DNA of 15,424 nucleotides. Source: CAYMCV01 sp964389005. Lineage in GTDB: Bacteria; Bacillota; Clostridia; Lachnospirales; Lachnospiraceae. Positions within the stretch are counted from its first letter, which is position 1, and each line of letters starts with the position of its first letter. Below the pieces are notes generated by a model, which had not been told where the DNA came from, did not search any database, and worked only from the letters and a program-made list of their open reading frames with translations. Positions 7,820-15,343 of this stretch are shown here, in pieces. The position numbers were made by a program, and so were the translations under genes. Where the stretch lies: NCBI GenBank assembly GCA_964389005.1, contig CAYMCV010000058.1, forward strand, positions 1 to 15,424, written 5' to 3'.

Positions 7820-10411
7820 TTGAGCAAATTTTTTACGCGTAAAGGGAATACTTACATTGTTAATAGAGACATTCGTAAAATGATTGTTTTTTCACCACAT
7901 AACGTATTTCAGGATCCGCCGTTTGGAAGACTGGATTTGATATCCTGTAGAAACATGTTGATTTACTTCCAACCGGTTTTACAGAATGATTTATTTGCGA
8001 TTTTTCACTCCGCATTGAAAGATAATGGGTTTCTGTTCCTTGGAAAGTCGGAAGCAATCGGCTCTTATACAGATGCATTCCCTGTCGTAGATGCCGTTGC
8101 CAAAATCTTTACACATAATAGCGAAGCGAAGATTGCAGGTGCCAAGAAGGTACCGTTTTTGCAGACCATATATGTCGATGATGATTACGATTCGGACGTT
8201 GATTCGTTGGGGAGAAGTGTCTCTGAACGAGGCGGCAGAACATACGGTGACAAAGTCGGAATTGATAATCTGATTCTTGAAGAATTCATGCCTGCTTGTG
8301 TTGTAATCAATGAGAAGAATGAATTGATGCATACATATGGCGATACGACTAACGTAGTACACTTATCGCAAGGGAAATACTCCAATAACTTGTTTGACCT
8401 TATTACAGAAGCACTCAAAATACCGGTTTCGACATTGCTAAAAGAATCGCGTGACAAAAAGAAAAAAGTTCAGTACAGAGATATTTATTTTACCGGTGAG
8501 CGTGAAAAGGCTGTGATTAACTTAACGGTATCACCGGCATGCAAAAACAATAATATCATGGAGAGTCTGTATGCAATTGTTTTTTCCGAGAGCAGACAGA
8601 CNNNNNNNNNNAATTCGGTTGCTTATGATGTTGATCGCGTATCGTCCCAGAGAATCACGGATTTAGAGCAGGAATTGGCGGAGAAGCAGATGAAATTGGA
8701 TCAGAGCATCTCCGAACAGGAAACTGTAAATGAGGAATTGCAGGCAGCTAACGAGGAACTGTTGACAGCAAACGAAGAATTACAGAGTTCCAATGAAGAA
8801 TTGCAATCTGTAAACGAAGAACTCTATACCGTCAACTCGGAATACCAGCAGAAGTTGATGGAACTTTCCGACTTAAATGATGATATTGCTAATTTCCTGT
8901 CTTCAACCTTAACAGGAATTATATTTGTAGATAATAAATTGAATATCAGGAGATATACGGATTATGTGACCTCGGAATTCTCTGTCATGGATCATGATAT
9001 CGGACGTTCGCTTGTTTTCATATCTTATCATTTTCCGGCAGTTGATATCACAGAAATATGTACCAATGTGCTAAAAACATTGATTCCGGACGAACGAGAA
9101 GTTGAAACAAACAATGGGAAAGTATTCTTTATGCGTGTTGCACCATACCGTTCAACAGAAAATAAGATTTTGGGTTGCGTAATTACATTGATGGACATCA
9201 CGACACAGAAGCAGAACCAGGTAACATTACAGAATACCGAGAAGCGTCTCTCTATGGCACAACAGGTCAGTGATGCCAAGAGTAATTATTTATCACATAT
9301 TGCACATGAAATTCGTACACCGATGATGGCACTTTTAAGTTTAATTAAAACTGCAAAACAGCAAGCAGACGGGAATACGGAATTACTGACCAATCTGAAT
9401 AAAGTATACGACACCGCAAATTATATGACGGCGATTGTAACCGACATTTCAGAAGCATCTATCAGTGAAAACTTAACTGTTGATCAGTTGACGGCACCAT
9501 TTTCACTGCGTTCGGTTCTTGAGAGTGTATCCACAATTATCGAACCGAAGGCCAAGGAGGCCAAAGTGAACTATGAGTTATCCATTGATGAGAGTTTTGA
9601 CCCAAGTTATGTGGGAAATAAGACGAAATTGCAACAGATACTGATTAACTTTTTGAATCATTCTGTAAAGTATACCAAGGCCGGAGGCTCTATATCGCTT
9701 CGTGCGTTCGAAGAGCCGAGAAACGGTGAGCAGGCAAGAGTTTGCTTCATTATTGCGGATACCGGTGTCGGAATTAAGAAGGAATACATACCGCAGTTGT
9801 TCAAACCTTTTACACATATCAAGGATACGGATAAAAGTGTATCCACTGATATCGGGTTAGGTCTTTCCATTGCTTATAATCAGGTCATGACGCTGGGCGG
9901 TGACGTTTCGGTGGAGAGCGAAGAAGGCAAAGGCAGCACTTTTACAGTACATATCCAACTCACGAGATATTCGGATAAGGAATTGATTGTAGACGAAGTG
10001 GCGAATACGCCCGAAAATTATCAGATTACAGGGAAACATGTCCTGCTTGCAGAGGATAATGCACTCAACAGGACAATACTTGCTACACTGCTGAAGAGTG
10101 AGGGAATTACATATGAAGAAGCAGAGGACGGGGAAATTGCGGTAAAGAAATTCATCGAATCTGAGGAGAATACCTTTGATTGTATTTTGATGGATATGAA
10201 GATGCCGAAACTGGATGGAATTCGTGCGACCATGCAAATTCGTGAATCAGGTAAAAGCGATGCAAGAAAGGTACCGATTATCGGCGTTTCGGCCAATGGC
10301 TTTGCAGACGATATTCGTAAGGCATATGAGGCCGGCGTAGATGCATATACAACCAAGCCGATCGATCGTGAGAATTTGTTCTCAACGATGGAGAAATTGA
10401 TTCATCGCTAA
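7820..10411 (+). CDS. CheR C-terminus, PAS, histidine kinase and receiver: second part of the CheB-CheR hybrid kinase
   Basis: The in-frame continuation of the gene above; translation alone could only begin at a TTG (7820) with no good ribosome site. In order it shows: the rest of CheR (FSPHNVFQDPPFGRLDLIS, CRNMLIYFQP, LFLGKSEAIG); a PAS-like segment (about 8270-8590); a coiled coil with the repeated NEELQ(A/S) pattern that marks CheBR fusions (8720-8870); a PAS domain (about 8890-9200); HisKA with HAHE-type His (codon at 9305-9307, within AHEIRTP); HATPase with N-box, DTGVGI and GLGLSIA; and a C-terminal receiver with phosphoacceptor Asp at 10193-10195 in LMDMKMP and the TKP lysine. The full gene is about 1235 codons. 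The four unknown codons at the N run keep frame. Cytoplasmic, as no membrane segment is seen. The last step of the relay probably passes through the neighbouring Hpt protein. Confidence 0.9.
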   Translation: MSKFFTRKGNTYIVNRDIRKMIVFSPHNVFQDPPFGRLDLISCRNMLIYFQPVLQNDLFAIFHSALKDNGFLFLGKSEAIGSYTDAFPVVDAVAKIFTHNSEAKIAGAKKVPFLQTIYVDDDYDSDVDSLGRSVSERGGRTYGDKVGIDNLILEEFMPACVVINEKNELMHTYGDTTNVVHLSQGKYSNNLFDLITEALKIPVSTLLKESRDKKKKVQYRDIYFTGEREKAVINLTVSPACKNNNIMESLYAIVFSESRQXXXXNSVAYDVDRVSSQRITDLEQELAEKQMKLDQSISEQETVNEELQAANEELLTANEELQSSNEELQSVNEELYTVNSEYQQKLMELSDLNDDIANFLSSTLTGIIFVDNKLNIRRYTDYVTSEFSVMDHDIGRSLVFISYHFPAVDITEICTNVLKTLIPDEREVETNNGKVFFMRVAPYRSTENKILGCVITLMDITTQKQNQVTLQNTEKRLSMAQQVSDAKSNYLSHIAHEIRTPMMALLSLIKTAKQQADGNTELLTNLNKVYDTANYMTAIVTDISEASISENLTVDQLTAPFSLRSVLESVSTIIEPKAKEAKVNYELSIDESFDPSYVGNKTKLQQILINFLNHSVKYTKAGGSISLRAFEEPRNGEQARVCFIIADTGVGIKKEYIPQLFKPFTHIKDTDKSVSTDIGLGLSIAYNQVMTLGGDVSVESEEGKGSTFTVHIQLTRYSDKELIVDEVANTPENYQITGKHVLLAEDNALNRTILATLLKSEGITYEEAEDGEIAVKKFIESEENTFDCILMDMKMPKLDGIRATMQIRESGKSDARKVPIIGVSANGFADDIRKAYEAGVDAYTTKPIDRENLFSTMEKLIHR
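8602..8611. other. Assembly gap (10 N) inside CheBR hybrid kinase gene
   Basis: Ten N bases lie between a PAS-like segment and the NEELQ coiled coil. Unlike the other run, the frame is the same on both sides, so the true gap is 1 modulo 3 in length, possibly 10. Confidence 0.97.
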
Positions 10412-10429
10412 TCAGGATAGATAGGAATG

Positions 10430-11143
10430 CTATTCTTGTGAAATTTCAGAATTGGTAGTATCATTGGATTCAGAAGAGGTATTGTCATCAACAGATGCTT
10501 CTTCTGATTCTTTTGCTGGTGAGAGAACACGATCTTCTAGTTTTTTGAAGATTCCGTTATACAATAATGCCGAAAGATAAGCCGGTCCTGAAATCCCGAG
10601 GAAGAATATAAGCGGGATAACGCGGGGATAGGAATATACAATGATGACGGGAAGAAGATACATCACCATCATGACAAGGGTTCTCGGTATATGAACCAGA
10701 GCAGTTACAAGGGAATTTTTCAGTATATGGAATGTGGAGTTTGAGAATCTTGCAAGTACCGGAAAAGCATAGCAGAAGACCATTCCGACAACGCTCGCCA
10801 TCACAATGAGCAGAATCTTGATAAAATTCGGATAGGTAATGGAAGGGATATATTTAAAAATAAAGAAATCCAAACCAAAGAAAGCGGCAAAGACCAGAAA
10901 TATCAGCCATATTACCGTTGCCTGTTTGAAGTTTGATTTAAATGAACGAAAATATGCCTTGATGAGATGAGATGATTCTTCATTGCGCACCATTTTTAGC
11001 ACAATATAGTGCAGTGCGGTCAGGGATGCACCAATCGTGAATATAGGCAGGCAACACAACAATGCGATGAGGTTGATGATGATTAAATCTGCAACTTTCG
11101 TGAAGAACTTCATCAGCGGACTTTCAAAACTAAACATACTCAT
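10430..11143 (-). CDS. YesL-like DUF624 membrane protein
   Basis: A 237-residue membrane protein read on the minus strand. It has five predicted membrane segments, near residues 16-40, 75-97, 108-131, 148-170 and 174-196. The DUF624/YesL hallmarks are visible: an N-terminal NLIALLCCLPIFTIG helix with the Cys-Cys-Leu-Pro turn, followed by ASLTAL and a basic loop (YFRSFKSNFKQAT). The acidic, Ser/Thr-rich C-terminal tail is cytoplasmic. YesL proteins usually sit beside YesMN-type regulators and LplABC sugar transporters; their job is not established, and a role in sugar uptake or regulation is inferred only from context. It converges on the hybrid kinase gene with just 18 bp between stops. Its stop is TAG. 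The ribosome site (AAAGAGA before ATGAGTATG) is weak; the second ATG, two codons later, is an alternative start. Confidence 0.87.
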   Translation of the reverse strand: MSMFSFESPLMKFFTKVADLIIINLIALLCCLPIFTIGASLTALHYIVLKMVRNEESSHLIKAYFRSFKSNFKQATVIWLIFLVFAAFFGLDFFIFKYIPSITYPNFIKILLIVMASVVGMVFCYAFPVLARFSNSTFHILKNSLVTALVHIPRTLVMMVMYLLPVIIVYSYPRVIPLIFFLGISGPAYLSALLYNGIFKKLEDRVLSPAKESEEASVDDNTSSESNDTTNSEISQE

Positions 11144-11176
11144 ATGAGAATCTCTTTTCTTTCATTCTAAAGTTTC

Positions 11177-11202
11177 GTTGTGTACATGAATCAGTGCACA
11201 AC
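11177..11202. promoter_or_regulatory. Dyad between divergent genes, candidate operator
   Basis: GTTGTGTAC (11177-11185) and GTGCACAAC (11194-11202) are inverted copies with one mismatched pair and an 8-bp centre. The dyad lies just downstream of the minus-strand start site. It also overlaps a weak plus-strand promoter candidate, TGTACA (11181-11186), 17 bp, TATATT (11204-11209). That position suits a repressor acting on both directions. No regulator gene is adjacent. Confidence 0.4.
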
Positions 11203-11210
11203 ATATATTG

Positions 11211-11239
11211 ATTATATCGGATTCAAGGGTGTTTTACAA
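11211..11239 (-). promoter_or_regulatory. Promoter of the YesL-like gene (minus strand)
   Basis: Read on the minus strand: TTGTAA (11239-11234), a 17-bp spacer and a perfect TATAAT (11216-11211). Transcription would start near 11203, immediately before the dyad at 11177-11202. Confidence 0.7.
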
Positions 11240-11270
11240 GAAAGAATTTGGGTTGCAAAGGAGCATTATT

Positions 11271-12197
11271 ATGATAGAGTTAAAATGTCCGCACTGCGGC
11301 GGAAGCATCAGTGTAGATAACGAAAAACGTGAGGGAATCTGCGACTACTGCGGCAGCAAGGTATTAATGGAACTTGCGCAGGGCGAAAAGGAACAGTTAA
11401 ACATCATTCGGGAAGTGCCGGAGGTGAAAAAACGGCAGCAAGCCCCTATGTATACCGCTTACAAAGAATCAGATGATGGGCATCCAATAGAGATTCGTTA
11501 TCTCTATGAGCGTGTAACCGATGAATATGTCATGTATGTAACCAAAGAGAATGTGTTGTTTTGCTTTAATGAAGAACATCGTGAGGATGCGCGTTTGTTT
11601 ACGGAAGGGATCAAGCGTGTTCGTTTTCCCAATGAAGAAATGCGAAAAAAGATGCACTACTATTTTCCGGATGAATGTGACACATACTTTTTAACCGATC
11701 ATCAAGTCATGGTTGCCATAAAGAGAGTTCGTGACGTGTATCCGCTGGAATTGTCGTTTGCGCTGGATGAGAAACATATGGCATGGATTGTCTCACGATT
11801 GGAGAATATGTCATGCGTGTTGGAGTACTCAGGAATTTCTTTTTCGAAAGTATTGCTTTCAGACTTGTTCTTTGATCCGGAGCACCATCAGGTTTTTCTT
11901 TACGGCGGTTGGCAACGTGTGATTACAAAAGCGATTCCGACGGAGGTTTCGATGGCAATCCGTGATATCGCAATGAATGTTTGTGGTTATACCAAGAATA
12001 CGCTCCCGAAGGATTTCATATTACCGTTGCGTGAGTTTATGTGCAGTCAACCGCAACAAAATGCGGCAGCAGATTTTGGCTATTGGGATTCTTGTTTGGA
12101 TCGCGCATTTGGAAAGCGTAGATTTGCAAAAATGGAAGTTGATGAACAACAGATATATGTAGGAGGAAAAGAAAATGGGATATGGAAGTTATCGTAG
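11271..12197 (+). CDS. Zinc-ribbon protein with possible degenerate kinase-like domain
   Basis: A 308-residue protein of unassigned function. The N-terminus is a compact zinc ribbon, CPHCGG at 6-11 and CDYCG at 24-28 (four Cys as ligands). A charged linker follows (about 35-60). The rest (about 70-270) has no membrane segment or signal. A stretch at about 165-215 resembles the C-lobe of a protein kinase in spacing: a helix with ENMSCVLEYSGI, then where HxD would be SFSKVLLSD, then LFFDPEHHQVFLYGGW where kinases have the DFG strand. The catalytic residues are absent, so if related it is a pseudokinase; this is pattern reading, not a search result. The start is ATG 11271 with AAAGGAG 7 nt upstream. 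It overlaps the VWA gene by 23 nt, which implies coupled translation and shared function. It ends in TAG. Confidence 0.8.
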   Translation: MIELKCPHCGGSISVDNEKREGICDYCGSKVLMELAQGEKEQLNIIREVPEVKKRQQAPMYTAYKESDDGHPIEIRYLYERVTDEYVMYVTKENVLFCFNEEHREDARLFTEGIKRVRFPNEEMRKKMHYYFPDECDTYFLTDHQVMVAIKRVRDVYPLELSFALDEKHMAWIVSRLENMSCVLEYSGISFSKVLLSDLFFDPEHHQVFLYGGWQRVITKAIPTEVSMAIRDIAMNVCGYTKNTLPKDFILPLREFMCSQPQQNAAADFGYWDSCLDRAFGKRRFAKMEVDEQQIYVGGKENGIWKLS

Positions 12198-13083
12198 TTC
12201 GGATTGGAGCAATCTCAAAGCACAGAGGAATATCAATGATGCCTCGAAAGTCAGTGATTTATATCATTCCACACGGATGAAACCGGAATTTGATCCAAGT
12301 ACGTTTCAGTTTCGTGAATCTTGTGATTCTCCGGACAATCCGAATTCGACCGCTATTATTTTCGGACTGGATGTAACCGGTTCTATGGGTTATTTGTCCG
12401 AAGAAATTGCCAAGGGTGCACTGAACCGCACCATGACCGAGATTTATGAGAAGGAGCCGGTTACCAATCCACATATCATGTTTCACGCAATCGGTGATTC
12501 GAGAAGTGACTATTCACCGTTGCAGGCAACGCAGTTTGAGGCGGACATTCGCATTGTGGAGCAGTTGCTGGATATCTGGTTTGAGGGACACGGCGGCGGT
12601 AACGGTGGGGAATCCTACATGCTGACATGGCTGTTTGCCGCCCAAAAGACCAAGATTGATTGCTACGATAAGCGCGGTAAAAAAGGGTTTATCTTTACAA
12701 TTGGCGACGAATGTAATCACAACAGAATGGAAGCTGCAGAAGTCGGTCGTGTATTTGGAGATACAGTCGAGAATCGCTCCTATACGGCGGAAGAGTTGTA
12801 TCGTATGGCATCCGAACGTTATGAAGTATTCCATATTGTATTAAAAGCCGGTTCTTATCGCAGTCAGAACAGTGGAGAACATTGGAAGAAGCTCATCGGA
12901 AATCACGCCATTGAGTTAGAGCCAAGCAATTTAGAGATGCTTCCGCAGGTATTTGTCAGCTTGATGCAGTATAGCAAAGGGATGAAGCGCGCGGATGTAT
13001 TGGCACAATGGGACGATCGCGCAAAGACGGTTGTTGATTCCGTTTTGTGGGAGGAAGAAAAGCCCAAGAAATGGTTATTCTGA
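12175..13083 (+). CDS. VWA-domain (MIDAS) protein
   Basis: A 302-residue soluble protein with a von Willebrand A fold. A Tyr/Ser-rich N-terminus (MGYGSYRSSDW) precedes the MIDAS strand IIFGLDVTGSMG, giving D66, T68 and S70 of the DxTxS metal site. A second acidic loop, FTIGDECNHN, is in the position of the conserved TIGD motif of VWA proteins. A glycine-rich loop, GHGGGNGGES, lies between them, where the MIDAS threonine loop would be. The C-terminal helices include LEMLPQVFVSLMQY. No signal or membrane anchor is seen, so it is cytoplasmic, like VWA proteins that assist metal insertion or partner with ATPases or kinases. AGGAGG (12161-12166) 8 nt before ATG lies within the upstream gene. The stop is 10 bp from the next gene. 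Confidence 0.85.
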   Translation: MGYGSYRSSDWSNLKAQRNINDASKVSDLYHSTRMKPEFDPSTFQFRESCDSPDNPNSTAIIFGLDVTGSMGYLSEEIAKGALNRTMTEIYEKEPVTNPHIMFHAIGDSRSDYSPLQATQFEADIRIVEQLLDIWFEGHGGGNGGESYMLTWLFAAQKTKIDCYDKRGKKGFIFTIGDECNHNRMEAAEVGRVFGDTVENRSYTAEELYRMASERYEVFHIVLKAGSYRSQNSGEHWKKLIGNHAIELEPSNLEMLPQVFVSLMQYSKGMKRADVLAQWDDRAKTVVDSVLWEEEKPKKWLF

Positions 13084-13093
13084 CGGAGTGCAT

Positions 13094-14356
13094 ATGAAGC
13101 ATATCAAAGTAATTATCGGTAAGAATTTCGGGGATGAGGGTAAAGGTCTGATGACCGCTTATTTCGCCAAAGAAGCTAGAAAAGCGGGTTCATGCCTTGT
13201 AATCAAACATAACGGTGGTGCACAGGCCGGTCATACCGTGGCTTGCGATGGCGCGCGCTTTGTTTTTCATCAACTCGGCAGCGGAAGTTGTTATGGATGT
13301 CCGACATTTCTTACCGATACTTTTTTTGTAGATTTGCTAAAAATAGAAGAGGAAATCAACGATTTTCGAAGCGCATTTCCGGCGATGATGTGTCCGGACG
13401 TCTATGCGATGTCAACATGTCGCGTTACCGTTGTCTACGATGTACTGCTCAATCGACTTGCAGAGTCTATGCGAGGTGATCAACGGCACGGAAGTTGCGG
13501 AATGGGAATACGAGAGGCTGATTTGCGTTCTGCAACGGAAATATTTTCGTTACGTCTTGATGAAGTTCACAAATTGTCAATTATGCAGATTGCAGATAAA
13601 CTTGCAAGCATCAGAGATGTCTATGTTGTAGGGCGTTTGCGTGAAATGGGCATCACGGATGATCGTATTCAACAGATGAATACAGAACAAAAAGAGTGGA
13701 TAGAACTCATATATGACGATAATGTCAGAATGAATGCTGCCTACATCATGAAGGAGAATCTTGTGAAATATATCAGGCTTGTCGCTTCAGATAAAGCCGA
13801 AATAGAGAAATTTTTAGATGAATATGACACGGCTGTCTTTGAGAGTGCACAGGGATTGTTACTCGATTGTGACAATATTGATTTTTATCCGCATTTGACA
13901 CCGTCCAAGACAGGCGGTCGCAATGTGTGGAATTTATTGCAGAATTATACAAATGTGAATTACACAGATTGTGACGGAGAAGTTTGCTACGTAACGAGAA
14001 GTTATGTTACAAGACACGGCGCGGGGCGTTTACCGTATGCTTGTACGAAAGAGGCGCTGGGCGATTTGACAGCGGATCAGACCAATCAATCAAACGAATG
14101 GCAAGGGAACCTTCGGTATGCGTGTTTTGGCAGTACAGAGGAATTTATGGAACCGATTGTGAAAGATTTGAAGGAAACGCCGCAGGAAATGAAAATATCG
14201 CTTGCAATTACACATTTGGATGAGACGGGCGGAAAACTGTGTACATGTTCGGGAATGCAGAATTTGTCTTCCTATTTGGGGGATGATAAGAAGGTGTTTG
14301 GCGGGAATGTGTATCTCTCGTATGCACCGGATACAGATAACGTGAAGATGGAATAA
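13094..14356 (+). CDS. Divergent adenylosuccinate synthetase (PurA/PurZ superfamily) homologue
   Basis: A 420-residue protein, slightly short of usual PurA. The GTP loop GDEGKG is at 13-18, with the catalytic Asp14. GGAQAGHT at 41-48 keeps the catalytic His47, and FESAQG at 249-254 and SYVTRHGAGRLP match PurA motifs. Three regions differ. The GIGPAY-type segment is replaced by RHGSCGMGIRE (131-141). The motif after FESAQG is LTPSKTGGR, which differs from the usual SSNT. The aspartate-binding TTGRxRR loop is absent and NEWQGNLR (334-341) stands in its place. The enzyme family joins aspartate to a 6-oxopurine nucleotide using GTP; here the nucleotide and amino acid may differ. The gene is in an operon with a VWA and a zinc-ribbon gene, not with purine genes. 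The start is ATG 13094 with GGAG 5 nt upstream; an in-frame GTG at 13088 is less likely. Confidence 0.85.
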   Translation: MKHIKVIIGKNFGDEGKGLMTAYFAKEARKAGSCLVIKHNGGAQAGHTVACDGARFVFHQLGSGSCYGCPTFLTDTFFVDLLKIEEEINDFRSAFPAMMCPDVYAMSTCRVTVVYDVLLNRLAESMRGDQRHGSCGMGIREADLRSATEIFSLRLDEVHKLSIMQIADKLASIRDVYVVGRLREMGITDDRIQQMNTEQKEWIELIYDDNVRMNAAYIMKENLVKYIRLVASDKAEIEKFLDEYDTAVFESAQGLLLDCDNIDFYPHLTPSKTGGRNVWNLLQNYTNVNYTDCDGEVCYVTRSYVTRHGAGRLPYACTKEALGDLTADQTNQSNEWQGNLRYACFGSTEEFMEPIVKDLKETPQEMKISLAITHLDETGGKLCTCSGMQNLSSYLGDDKKVFGGNVYLSYAPDTDNVKME

Positions 14357-14419
14357 AGTACGGCAGAGTGCGAATACTGATTCTATCGCCTTATGCGAAG
14401 TATGGAAGGGAGTTACAGA

Positions 14420-15343
14420 ATGAAGAAAATGATTTTGGATTGGCAGGAATATGCAGATATTGCAAGACAAATGGTTGGCGAGGGTACGGTACTCTTAAAG
14501 AATGAGCGCGGAACATTACCTTATGCAAAAGGAACCAAACTTTCTGTTTTCGGACGCATTCAACTGCATTACTATAAGAGCGGAACGGGTTCGGGCGGTA
14601 TGGTGAATGTATCTCATGTCGCGGGGATTACGGAGGCGTTACGCGAAGGCGGAGATGTTTTGTTGAACAATCGTTTGGAAGACATCTATCGGACGTGGGA
14701 AGAAACGCACCCGATTCAAGAAGGTTGCGGCTGGGGAACCGAACCGTGGTCACAGGAGGAAATGCCGGTCACGAAAGAGATGGTTACCGAAGCGGCTCGT
14801 TTTTCTGAACATGCATTGATTATCATTGGCAGAACTGCGGGTGAGGACCAAGATATCCGAAATGAAGAAGGCTCTTTTCTGTATACGGCGACAGAGCGCG
14901 AAATGATGCGTTTGGTCAGAGAAGCTTTTCCTTATGTGACGGTTGCGTTAAATGTGGGAGGACTCATGGATGTCGGCTTTTTGGATGAGTTACAGCCCGA
15001 TGCATTATTGTATGCGTGGCATGGCGGAATGATGGGAGGATTTGGCGCGGCAGACGTACTGACCGGCAAGGTCAATCCATCAGGACACTTGACCGATACG
15101 ATTCCGTATGCACTTTCGGACCACCCGGCGTATCAAAACTTTGGCGATAGGGTTCGCAATTTTTATAAAGAAGACATCTATGTCGGTTATCGGTACTTTG
15201 AGACGTTTGCGAAAGACAAAGTTCGATACCCGTTCGGATACGGCCTCTCATATACGAAGTTCGAGATGAAGGCAACGGCAGCGATTGACGACTGCGATAT
15301 TAAGATTGCAGTTGAAGTAAAAAATATCGGAACCTGTGCGTGA
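14420..15343 (+). CDS. GH3 beta-glycosidase with inverted domain order, C-terminal domain first (ends at in-frame TGA)
   Basis: The protein opens directly with the GH3 C-terminal alpha/beta sandwich domain: EGTVLLKNERGTLP near residues 21-34, the SGTGSGGMVNV loop, and GEDQD at 141-145, a motif used in substrate binding or acid/base catalysis. GGFGAADVLTGKVNPSGHL and YPFGYGLSYTKF mark the end of that domain and the start of the fibronectin III-like domain. GH3 enzymes of Butyrivibrio and Ruminococcus with this swapped order carry the nucleophile domain later, which here would be beyond the window. It would hydrolyse beta-glucosides or beta-xylosides, fitting the sugar uptake locus. No signal peptide: cytoplasmic. 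TGA (15341-15343) stands where a Gly codon is expected. The start is ATG 14420 with AAGGGAG 7 nt upstream. It lies 63 bp after the PurA-like gene and no terminator is seen between them. Confidence 0.87.
   Translation: MKKMILDWQEYADIARQMVGEGTVLLKNERGTLPYAKGTKLSVFGRIQLHYYKSGTGSGGMVNVSHVAGITEALREGGDVLLNNRLEDIYRTWEETHPIQEGCGWGTEPWSQEEMPVTKEMVTEAARFSEHALIIIGRTAGEDQDIRNEEGSFLYTATEREMMRLVREAFPYVTVALNVGGLMDVGFLDELQPDALLYAWHGGMMGGFGAADVLTGKVNPSGHLTDTIPYALSDHPAYQNFGDRVRNFYKEDIYVGYRYFETFAKDKVRYPFGYGLSYTKFEMKATAAIDDCDIKIAVEVKNIGTCA

Noticed and set aside
7820..7822. Independent restart at TTG 7820 giving a separate kinase protein
   Set aside because: No Shine-Dalgarno-like sequence lies before it, and the protein would begin in the middle of the CheR fold; one interrupted gene is simpler.
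10412..10429. Bidirectional terminator between the convergent hybrid kinase and YesL-like genes
   Set aside because: The 18-bp gap has only a weak GGAAT/ATTCT pairing that extends into the YesL-like gene and has no T tract on either strand.
7811..15343. Altered genetic code (TAG as sense, or TGA as Gly) to explain the two interrupted genes
   Set aside because: TAG terminates three intact genes and TGA terminates the VWA gene (13081-13083) just before the ribosome site of the next gene, so both act as normal stops here.
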